From positions 1-11,757 of the forward strand of contig CAJXAS010000032.1 of the NCBI GenBank assembly GCA_913050305.1: a DNA stretch of 11,757 bases. Direction: 5' to 3'. This stretch comes from an uncultured Polaribacter sp. (GTDB taxonomy: Bacteria; Bacteroidota; Bacteroidia; Flavobacteriales; Flavobacteriaceae). Below the pieces are notes generated by a model that did no database searches, had not been told where the DNA came from, and saw only the letters and a program-made list of their open reading frames with translations. Position numbers and translations under genes: made by a program. Below are positions 1 through 6,229 of the stretch, one piece after another (positions within the stretch are counted from its first letter, which is position 1; the number at the start of each line of letters is the position of its first letter).

Positions 1-1871
1 TACCAGATAAAGAAGATTCTCGTTATGGATGGACCATGAGTCAGCAAGGTTCTGTAAGCAGATATGATTGGAAAACTGGAAATAATTATGGGATAAAACC
101 AACACATAAAGATGCAAATATAAAACTACGATTCAATTGGAATGCAGCCATTAATATAGACCCTTTTAATAGTTCTACATTATATTTTGGTAGTCAGTTT
201 GTGCATAAATCAATTGATAAAGGCTTGACTTGGACCGTTATTTCTCCTGATTTATCCACAAATAATCCTGAAAAACTAAAACAAGCAGAAAGTGGTGGTT
301 TAACAATGGATGCAACAGGAGCTGAAAACCATTGTACAATATTGGTCATAGAACCTTCTCTATTAGAAAAAGATGTTTTGTGGGCAGCAACCGATGACGG
401 ACAAGTGCATATCACTAAAAATGGTGGTACAACTTGGATAAATGTTGCTAAAAATTTAAAGGGTTTGCCAGAAAATAGCTGGATTACCCAAATTAAAGCA
501 TCTAACAAAAATAAAGGAGAAGCGCTTTTAATTGCGAATGATTATCGTCGTTTTAACTATACTCCGTTCGCGTATAGAACTAAAAACTACGGTAAATCTT
601 GGGAACGCATTGTAGATGGAGATGATGTACAAAGTTATGCGTTGTGTATTGTAGAAGATCCTGAAAATAAAAATTTACTATTCCTAGGAACAGATGATGG
701 GTTGTATATATCGATAAACGCAGGAGATAAATGGACAAAATGGACGGAAGGGTTTCCTACGGTTCCAGTGAAAGATTTGGTGATTCACCCAAGAGAACAC
801 GATTTAGTTATTGGAACTTTTGGACGTGCAGCTTGGGTTTTAGATGATATTAGACCTTTAAGAGCAATGGCAAACGGAAATGTAACCTCTCAAAAATTAG
901 CATTATTCACCCCACCAACAGCGTATCAATCAGCATATCAACAACCCACAGGAAGTAGATTTGGTGCAGATGCTCTATACCAAGGAGAAAACCGAAAAAG
1001 AGGTGCAATTATTTCTTATTATATTGAAGTTCCTGCAAAGGAAAAGAAATCAGAAAACAAGAAACAAGATAAAAAAGAAATTGAAAATAAAGTAAAACAC
1101 GATTCTATTACATTAGAAATTTTTGATGGCAATAGGCAAATTAGAACCTTAAAATTTAAAACTCCTAAAGAAAGTGGTGTTCACAAAACTACCTGGTTCT
1201 TAAAAGAAAAAGGAGTTGCAAGAGCTTCTAGAAAAATTAAAGTATCTAAAAGAGAAGTAGGAGGTGTTTCGGTAAAACCAGGAATATATCAACTAAAAAT
1301 GACGTTTGGAAAAGCAGTTTCTACACAAACGATAACCGTTGAATATGATCCTAGATTAGAAATTTCTAAAAAAGCAATCAATCAAAAATATGATGCCAGT
1401 AAAACATTAGAAAGCTATCAAGATAAAATTACAAATATTGTAAAGCAATTAGTAGAGAGTAAAAATGCAGCTACTGCTATGAAAACTAAATTATTAAAAG
1501 CAGATACTTTCACAAGTTCAGATAATAAAATGTACAAAGCAGAAATTAAGGCATCAAAAATAATTATTAAAAAAATTGATACGTTAATTTCGAAATATTT
1601 GGGAACTATAGACAAAAGACAAGGAATTACCAGAAATCCTGAAATTACCGTAAATCAACGTTTTGGACAAGCAAGTTGGTATATTCGTTCTCGTTTTGGT
1701 GAACAAACAACAACAGAAACCGTGTTAATGAATCAATTTATAACTGAATTCAAAAGAGTGGTCAGCGAGACCAATGCATTCTTTAACAAAGATTGGATTG
1801 ACTATAAAGCGAAAACAGAAAATATTAAAATTTCTTCTTTTAAAGAAACCACTATCTACCCTATAGACTAA
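1..1871 (+). CDS. VPS10/sortilin-like Asp-box (BNR) repeat protein, 3' part
   Basis: The reading frame is open from the left edge (first full codon at 3) and ends with TAA, so the true start lies outside; the ATG at 36 is internal. Residue numbers here count from that Met. Four Asp-box motifs (S/T-x-D/N-x-G-x-x-W) are visible: SIDKGLTW (59-66), TKNGGTTW (127-134), TKNYGKSW (182-189) and SINAGDKW (226-233), as in beta-propellers of sortilin/VPS10 and glycosidase-like BNR proteins. A conserved block, TFGRAAWVLDDIRPL, ends the propeller near 275. A Lys/Glu-rich linker (about 334-355) leads to a FlgD-like Ig-type beta domain (about 357-440), then a helical tail of about 170 residues. Full-length relatives are around 1000 aa and secreted; the signal peptide would be off-window. 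It is often annotated as a glycosyl hydrolase, but no catalytic residues can be identified, so enzyme activity is unproven. The DUF2490 gene follows after 8 nt, suggesting one transcript. Confidence 0.87.
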   Translation, partial: PDKEDSRYGWTMSQQGSVSRYDWKTGNNYGIKPTHKDANIKLRFNWNAAINIDPFNSSTLYFGSQFVHKSIDKGLTWTVISPDLSTNNPEKLKQAESGGLTMDATGAENHCTILVIEPSLLEKDVLWAATDDGQVHITKNGGTTWINVAKNLKGLPENSWITQIKASNKNKGEALLIANDYRRFNYTPFAYRTKNYGKSWERIVDGDDVQSYALCIVEDPENKNLLFLGTDDGLYISINAGDKWTKWTEGFPTVPVKDLVIHPREHDLVIGTFGRAAWVLDDIRPLRAMANGNVTSQKLALFTPPTAYQSAYQQPTGSRFGADALYQGENRKRGAIISYYIEVPAKEKKSENKKQDKKEIENKVKHDSITLEIFDGNRQIRTLKFKTPKESGVHKTTWFLKEKGVARASRKIKVSKREVGGVSVKPGIYQLKMTFGKAVSTQTITVEYDPRLEISKKAINQKYDASKTLESYQDKITNIVKQLVESKNAATAMKTKLLKADTFTSSDNKMYKAEIKASKIIIKKIDTLISKYLGTIDKRQGITRNPEITVNQRFGQASWYIRSRFGEQTTTETVLMNQFITEFKRVVSETNAFFNKDWIDYKAKTENIKISSFKETTIYPID

Positions 1872-1879
1872 TATTAAAT

Positions 1880-2560
1880 ATGAAAAATATTCTATTTATT
1901 TTGTTCTTGAGTTTTATATATATGAAAACTCAAGGGCAAAAATCTCCTGAAAACCAATTAGGAAACTGGTATATGTATAACGGTTCTCATAAACTATCAG
2001 AAAACTATTCCTTAAAAACAATGGCACATTTTCGCTATTATGAAATGGCTAGTGCGTTTCAACAAGAAATATATCGATTGGGTATTAACTATACTTTTAG
2101 CCCAAAAACCAACATAACAGGAGGCTTAAGTTATGCTACAGCAGATGTTGTATATGATACATCTTCCATAAATTTATATGAATTTCGTTTTTATGAAGAC
2201 TTAAACTTAAAATGGAACTGGAACAAATTTACAACAAAACACCGCTTTCGATTAGAGCAACGTTTTATTCATAAGAATTTAATCACAAATCAATTTCAAC
2301 ACTGGTTGCGCTATGACTTAAATATAAGCTACCCACTTTCTAAAACTTGGAGCGCTTTTGTTTTCAATGAAATATTTCTAAATTTAAACAATAGCAAAAG
2401 GTTTAATCAAAATTGGATTGGCACAGGGCTCTTATACAAATGGAATGAAAATATAAAACTAAAAATGGGGTATTTTCAAATTAAAACACCTAATATCGTT
2501 TTAAAAAGAGCGCAATTAGGCATCCTTATAAACACTGATTTTTCTAAACAAGCTATTTAA
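1880..2560 (+). CDS. DUF2490 family outer-membrane beta-barrel-like protein
   Basis: The 226-aa protein begins with a signal peptide (MKNILFILFLSFIYMKTQG, likely cut near residue 19) and continues with alternating hydrophobic/aromatic beta strands rich in Tyr, Trp, Phe and Asn. Examples are the LGNWYMYNGSHKL, HFRYYE, RLEQRF and LRYDLNISY segments. This is the DUF2490 pattern: small Bacteroidota proteins thought to form an outer-membrane barrel. The RLEQRF...WLRY block in the middle is the most family-like part. The length is near the usual 220-250 aa, so the gene looks complete. The ATG lies 8 nt after the preceding stop and the TAA lies 2 nt before the next ATG, so it is almost certainly cotranscribed with both neighbours. 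The substrate is unknown. Pairing with an inner-membrane DUF819 protein is compatible with a role in passing a small solute across the envelope, but that is inference. Confidence 0.82.
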   Translation: MKNILFILFLSFIYMKTQGQKSPENQLGNWYMYNGSHKLSENYSLKTMAHFRYYEMASAFQQEIYRLGINYTFSPKTNITGGLSYATADVVYDTSSINLYEFRFYEDLNLKWNWNKFTTKHRFRLEQRFIHKNLITNQFQHWLRYDLNISYPLSKTWSAFVFNEIFLNLNNSKRFNQNWIGTGLLYKWNENIKLKMGYFQIKTPNIVLKRAQLGILINTDFSKQAI

Positions 2561-2562
2561 TT

Positions 2563-3867
2563 ATGAAACCAATATTTACAAATGATGCTATTGTTTTTGG
2601 CATTTTAATGATGTCTTTAGGATTTGTTTTTTATACAGAAAGCTTAAAAACCGGTTTTTGGCCAAAATTTTATAAAATAGTTCCGGGTTTATTTATGGCC
2701 TACTTTATTCCTGCAATTTTTACTACGTTTGGTATTATTTCCCCAGAATGGAAAACAACCAATGCTGCTGGAGAAATCATATCGAGCTCCTCTCAATTGT
2801 ATTATGTTGCAAGTCGTTTTTTATTGCCGGCTGCCTTGGTTTTAATGACACTAAGTATCGATTTAAAAGCGATATTTAACTTAGGCTCTAAAGCACTAAT
2901 TATGTTTTTCACAGGAACAGTAGGTGTTATTATTGGTGGACCCTTAGCCATTTTGTTGATTTCCATTTTTTCCCCAGAAACAGTTGGTGGTGCAGACTTT
3001 GATGCTGTTTGGAGAGGGCTTTCTACCTTAGCTGGAAGTTGGATTGGTGGTGGTGCAAACCAAACTGCCATGTTAGAAATCTATAAATATAACCCTGCAA
3101 AATATGGTGGAATGGTAATTGTAGATATTGTTATTGCCAATATTTGGATGGCTATATTACTAATAGGTATTGGTAAGAAAGATAAAATAAATAAGTGGTT
3201 AAAGGCAGACACAACAGCTATTGAAGAATTAAAAGAAAAAGTAATAGACTTTACACAGAAAGTAAAGAAAAACCCAACGCTTACAGATTTTATGATCATG
3301 CTTGCTATTGGTTTTGGAACCGTTGGTTTTGGGCATTTTTCAGCAAAGTATTTAAGTGCATTTTTCTCTGAATTTGTAGCTTCGATAGACTCACAAACGT
3401 GGCGAAATGTATTTTCATTTTTGGGTTCTAGTTTCTTTTGGCTCATAAGTATTTCTACAATTATAGCTATACTTTTATCTTATACCAAAGCAAAAAACTA
3501 TGAAGGCGCAGGTGCAAGTAAATTAGGTAGTATTTTTATATACATTTTAGTAGCAACTATTGGTATGAAAATGGATTTAAATCAGGCTTTTGAAAACCCT
3601 GGTTTAATAGCAATTGGTATTGTTTGGATGACCATACACGCTCTTTTATTAATTACTGTTGCAAAAATCATTAGAGCACCTTACTTCTTCTTAGCAGTTG
3701 GTAGTCAAGCCAATGTAGGTGGTGCAGCATCCGCACCTATTGTTGCACAAGCATTTCACCCTTCTTTAGCCACTGTAGGTGTTTTATTAGCTGTTTTTGG
3801 CTACGCAATTGGAACCGTTGGTGCAATTTTGTGCACAATTTTAATGGAATTAGCTTCAACCATTTAA
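2563..3867 (+). CDS. DUF819 family multi-pass inner-membrane protein, putative transporter
   Basis: The 434-aa protein has about 10-11 hydrophobic segments (roughly 8-25, 37-60, 82-100, 110-135, 180-205, 240-258, 278-305, 320-340, 347-370, 373-395, 402-430). A charged cytoplasmic-type loop around 204-238 divides it into two halves. Each half has a Gly/Ala/Asn-rich element: GSWIGGGANQTAM (158-170) and GSQANVGGAASAP (380-392). This matches the DUF819 (YjcL-like) family. The two similar motifs suggest an internal duplication with re-entrant substrate-binding loops, as in the transporter superfamily containing glutamate and bile-acid/sodium symporters; that structural reading is inference and no substrate is known. 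Length is normal. The start 2 nt after the DUF2490 stop implies translational coupling. There is no terminator in the 37 nt before the next gene. Confidence 0.85.
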   Translation: MKPIFTNDAIVFGILMMSLGFVFYTESLKTGFWPKFYKIVPGLFMAYFIPAIFTTFGIISPEWKTTNAAGEIISSSSQLYYVASRFLLPAALVLMTLSIDLKAIFNLGSKALIMFFTGTVGVIIGGPLAILLISIFSPETVGGADFDAVWRGLSTLAGSWIGGGANQTAMLEIYKYNPAKYGGMVIVDIVIANIWMAILLIGIGKKDKINKWLKADTTAIEELKEKVIDFTQKVKKNPTLTDFMIMLAIGFGTVGFGHFSAKYLSAFFSEFVASIDSQTWRNVFSFLGSSFFWLISISTIIAILLSYTKAKNYEGAGASKLGSIFIYILVATIGMKMDLNQAFENPGLIAIGIVWMTIHALLLITVAKIIRAPYFFLAVGSQANVGGAASAPIVAQAFHPSLATVGVLLAVFGYAIGTVGAILCTILMELASTI

Positions 3868-3877
3868 AAAAATAAAG

Positions 3878-3885
3878 CATATTTG
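3878..3885 (+). promoter_or_regulatory. possible -7 box before the DUF4369 lipoprotein gene
   Basis: CATATTTG matches 7 of 8 positions of the Bacteroidota -7 element TAnnTTTG and lies 19 nt before the ATG of the lipoprotein gene, within the 37-nt gap. No TTG-type -33 box is visible at the right spacing, so the promoter would be weak or need an activator. The gene may also be read through from the upstream operon. Confidence 0.35.
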
Positions 3886-3904
3886 CAACCTAAAGTAAAA
3901 ACTA

Positions 3905-4609
3905 ATGAAGAAAATTATAGCAGTTTTAGTAGTATCAATTTTAATGATTGCATGTTCCTCTAAAAAAGATGGAAATATGATCGTTGAAGGAACCATTAAA
4001 GGATTAAAAAAAGGAACTTTATATCTTCAGAAAATGAATGATACAGCGATCTTTTCTATAGATTCTGTTAATGTTCTTGGTGATGGCAACTTTAGGTTGA
4101 CAGACAATGTTGAATCTCCTGTAATGTATTACTTAACTTATGACGGTAATGCAAATGACAAAAGAATTTTATTCTTTGGAGGTAAAGGTACCATCACGAT
4201 TAATGATAATATGAGCACTTTTGGATTTAGTCCTGAAATAACAGGTTCTCCAAACCAATTAGTACTTGATAAATTCTTAAAAATTAACAATCAATTTAAA
4301 AATCAACGTTTAGAGTTCATTAAAAAAGAATTTGACGCAAGGCAGTCTAAAAACACAGATTTAATTGAAAATCTAGAGAAAGATTATAATAAAATGATAA
4401 GAAGAAAATATTTATATACTACTAATTTTGCTTTATCTAACTCAGATTCTGAAGCGGCAGCATATATTGCATTAACTGAATTATATGATGCAAATATAAA
4501 ATTACTTGACACCATAAATAAAAAGTTATCTATAGACGTGAAAAATTCTATTTATGGAAAACGTTTAGATAAATATATTAGCAAGATTAAAGCTCAAGAA
4601 AATAAATAA
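3905..4609 (+). CDS. DUF4369 domain lipoprotein without a thioredoxin domain
   Basis: The 234-aa protein starts with a lipoprotein signal (MKKIIAVLVVSILMIAC; lipidated Cys17). A beta-rich DUF4369 domain follows at about 24-118 (VEGTIKGLKKGTLYL, DGNFRL, ITGSPNQ), then a charged helical region to the end. DUF4369 normally forms the N-terminal part of Bacteroidota TlpA-like thiol:disulfide oxidoreductases, with an AhpC/TSA-thioredoxin domain after the helices. Here the protein stops after the SIYGKRLDKYISKIKA segment, where that domain would begin. It has no CxxC and its only Cys is the lipidated one, so it cannot be a redox enzyme itself. A downstream terminator and the absence of thioredoxin-like sequence up to 4835 show that no separate domain was left behind. 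It is probably an outer-membrane-anchored periplasmic protein of unknown role. The family call is fairly firm; the function is open. Confidence 0.82.
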   Translation: MKKIIAVLVVSILMIACSSKKDGNMIVEGTIKGLKKGTLYLQKMNDTAIFSIDSVNVLGDGNFRLTDNVESPVMYYLTYDGNANDKRILFFGGKGTITINDNMSTFGFSPEITGSPNQLVLDKFLKINNQFKNQRLEFIKKEFDARQSKNTDLIENLEKDYNKMIRRKYLYTTNFALSNSDSEAAAYIALTELYDANIKLLDTINKKLSIDVKNSIYGKRLDKYISKIKAQENK

Positions 4610-4613
4610 GTAT

Positions 4614-4646
4614 TAAAAAAACCGAATTAGAACTCGGTTTTTTTTT
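4614..4646. terminator. bidirectional intrinsic terminator between convergent genes
   Basis: Arms ACCGA (4621-4625) and TCGGT (4634-4638) pair around the 8-nt loop ATTAGAAC. The stem is extended by an A-run on the left (4615-4621) and a 9-T run on the right (4638-4646). On the + strand it ends transcription 5 nt after the DUF4369 stop. On the - strand the A-run becomes a T-run, so it can also stop the DUF4442 transcript, about 190 nt past that gene's stop. Confidence 0.88.
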
Positions 4647-4835
4647 ATTTCTGATTTTTAAAAAATAGTATATGAAATATTTGTCTCCAGAAATAGCTGC
4701 TTTATCTAAAAATTTTAATGTTTCAAAATCGCTTGCCTAAACAAGTGTGTCTTGCGGAATTTTTCAAGATTGCTAAGCCACAAAAAAAACATTATCATAG
4801 ATAAAAAAGAAAAATTAGAAGATTAAGCCTATAAT

Positions 4836-5291
4836 TTAAAGCTTCACTTTTAAGCTCCACTCAAAGTTAAATTTAGAAACCACAACTCCATCTTCATTTT
4901 TTCCTTCAGCTGTTAACTTAACCTGTTGTCCTTGTTTGTTTATTTTAGACATCTTTATGGCTTTACTAATTTCGTTTCCTCCTAAACATGTAAAGATAAT
5001 TTTACCTGTTGCCTTTTTATAAAAATTTGCTTCTTGGTGTGTTACTAACATAGAAACGTTTTCCTTTGAATCCTCTATCGCTTTCATTACTAAAACACCA
5101 GTACTCATTTCTGCTGCCATACCTTGAGCCGCCCAAAACATACTTTTAAACGGATTTTGATTCATCCACTTGTGTGTAATTTGAACAGTTGCTTGTTCCT
5201 CTGAAAGTGTTTTTATCCTTACGCCACCTATATATGCCAAAGGTAATTTTAACAACATAAATAGGTTTACTCTCTTAGGTGTAATCTTCAT
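4836..5291 (-). CDS. DUF4442 hotdog-fold protein (thioesterase-like)
   Basis: The 151-aa soluble protein has the DUF4442 signature: HKWMNQNPFKSMFWAAQGMA (40-59) followed by AEMSTGVLV, forming the long central helix of a hotdog fold, with beta strands before it (RIKTLSEEQATVQI) and after it (FTCLGG, VKLTAEGKNEDGVVVSKFNFEW). Members resemble PaaI/YiiD-type acyl-CoA thioesterases, so hydrolysis of an acyl thioester is plausible. The substrate and catalytic residue cannot be assigned from sequence alone. Length is typical and there is no signal peptide, so it should be cytoplasmic. It stands alone on the - strand, convergent with the lipoprotein gene and divergent from the DUF4870 gene. I see no convincing promoter of its own in the 151-nt divergent gap. 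Confidence 0.83.
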   Translation of the reverse strand: MKITPKRVNLFMLLKLPLAYIGGVRIKTLSEEQATVQITHKWMNQNPFKSMFWAAQGMAAEMSTGVLVMKAIEDSKENVSMLVTHQEANFYKKATGKIIFTCLGGNEISKAIKMSKINKQGQQVKLTAEGKNEDGVVVSKFNFEWSLKVKL

Positions 5292-5371
5292 AAGGCATTA
5301 TTTTTAGCAATTTAAGGCTTTTTTATTCAATAATTATAATATTTTAAACTGTTAAAAAAATGTTAATTATA

Positions 5372-5392
5372 GTACTATGTAATACATAATAC
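5372..5392. promoter_or_regulatory. 21-bp palindrome, candidate PadR operator
   Basis: The core TATGTAATACATA (5376-5388) is a perfect inverted repeat around a 3-nt centre. After one mismatched pair (C5375/A5389), the outer GTA (5372-5374) and TAC (5390-5392) also pair, giving 9 of 10 matched pairs. The half-sites ATGT and ACAT are those known for PadR/LmrR-family operators, although those are usually spaced by 8 nt rather than 3. It ends 13 nt before the candidate -7 box at 5406, so it covers the position of a -33 box and is well placed to control the operon that encodes PadR. Confidence 0.5.
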
Positions 5393-5405
5393 CTTTTTAA
5401 AGATA

Positions 5406-5413
5406 TATATTTG
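5406..5413 (+). promoter_or_regulatory. -7 promoter box of the DUF4870-padR-pspC operon
   Basis: TATATTTG is a full match to the Bacteroidota -7 consensus TAnnTTTG and ends 29 nt before the DUF4870 ATG. The expected -33 TTG is missing; the palindrome at 5372-5392 lies there instead. This is what one would expect for a regulated promoter. Confidence 0.55.
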
Positions 5414-5442
5414 CATAAGAAAGTAGTAAACTGTTTAAAATT

Positions 5443-5874
5443 ATGAAAAAGAACAACGAAAATACCAATGCATTTTTAATACATATTTCTGCCTTTGCAG
5501 GGTTTGTATTTCCTTTTGGTCAAATTATCACTCCACTGATTGCATGGCAAACCTTAAAGGATAGAAGTTCGTTTTTAGATGAGCAAGGTAAAGAGGCTAT
5601 AAACTTTAATTTAAGCTACACCTTGTATGCTTTCATTTTATCTATCGCTTTAATTCCATTATTCTTTAAATCATTTTTTAATAACTTTAATAGTTTTAAT
5701 AATTTTCAATTGAATTTCGATTTAAGTACAAATAATCTATTTAGTATAATGGGCCTTGGCACTATTACAGGAATACTTTACTTAGTAGGAATCTCATTGA
5801 TAATTATAGCAGCATTAAAAGCAAAAGAAGGTGAAAATTATAAGTACCCTTTTACCATAAAGTTCATAAAATAA
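5443..5874 (+). CDS. DUF4870 family small membrane protein (Tic20-like)
   Basis: The 143-aa protein has three to four membrane helices (about 11-34, 55-76 and 98-124). It carries the DUF4870 signature DEQGKEAINFNLSYTLY (46-62), with the Gln-Gly-Lys-Glu-Ala-x-Asn-Phe-x-x-Ser core, preceded by FPFGQIITPLIAWQ. The C-terminal KAKEGENYKYPFTIKFIK ending is also typical. An unusual Asn/Phe-rich stretch (77-97) sits between the second and third helices. Family members are of unknown biochemical role, often lie near PadR or PspC genes and resemble the Tic20 membrane fold. It is the first gene of the operon, with padR beginning 10 nt after its stop. A part in membrane-stress sensing is inferred from context only. 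Confidence 0.87.
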   Translation: MKKNNENTNAFLIHISAFAGFVFPFGQIITPLIAWQTLKDRSSFLDEQGKEAINFNLSYTLYAFILSIALIPLFFKSFFNNFNSFNNFQLNFDLSTNNLFSIMGLGTITGILYLVGISLIIIAALKAKEGENYKYPFTIKFIK

Positions 5875-5884
5875 TTCCCAAGAT

Positions 5885-6229
5885 ATGAAGATTGAAAACA
5901 CAAAAGCACAAATGAGAAAAGGTGTTTTAGAGTATTGCATATTATCCATCTTAAAAAATGGTGATGCGTATACTTCTGAGATTCTTTCCACATTAAAAAG
6001 TGCAGAAATGATTGTAGTTGAAGGGACTATTTACCCCCTATTAACACGATTAAAAAATACTGGATTGTTAACGTATCGATGGGAAGAATCTACCTCAGGA
6101 CCTCCAAGAAAATATTATGTTTTAACAGAAACCGGAAGCATGTTTATCAAAGAATTAGACAAAACATGGAGTAATTTAGTAACCGCAGTAAACCAAGTAA
6201 TTAGTACAAAACCAACTTCAAATGAATAG
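5885..6229 (+). CDS. PadR family transcriptional regulator
   Basis: The 114-aa winged-helix protein has the full PadR signature: GVLEYCILSILKNGDAYTSE (13-32), VVEGTIYPLLTRLKNTGLL (44-62), then the wing with GPPRKYYVLTETG (92-104 region). It belongs to the short PadR-s2 type, with a single C-terminal helix for dimerisation. Such proteins are usually repressors that release DNA when a ligand or a partner membrane protein binds them. It is encoded within the operon it probably regulates: 10 nt after DUF4870, with its last 8 nt overlapping the pspC start, so the two are translationally coupled. The likely target is the palindrome at 5372-5392. The inducing signal is unknown. The PspC protein's N-terminal helical domain, of a type often encoded next to PadR, is a candidate partner. 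Confidence 0.93.
   Translation: MKIENTKAQMRKGVLEYCILSILKNGDAYTSEILSTLKSAEMIVVEGTIYPLLTRLKNTGLLTYRWEESTSGPPRKYYVLTETGSMFIKELDKTWSNLVTAVNQVISTKPTSNE

Noticed and set aside
36..38. ATG at 36 as the start of the VPS10-like protein
   Set aside because: The frame is open to the left edge with family-like sequence (PDKEDSRYGWT) before this Met, and the protein lacks its signal peptide and first propeller part, so the gene is cut by the window.
4672..4740. 22-codon ORF after the DUF4369 terminator
   Set aside because: It is too short and unsupported: no ribosome site, no recognisable family, and it directly follows a terminator.
4718..4804. 28-codon ORF in the same convergent gap
   Set aside because: It overlaps the previous short ORF in another frame, and its lysine-rich tail comes from A-runs. 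I see no evidence that it is coding.
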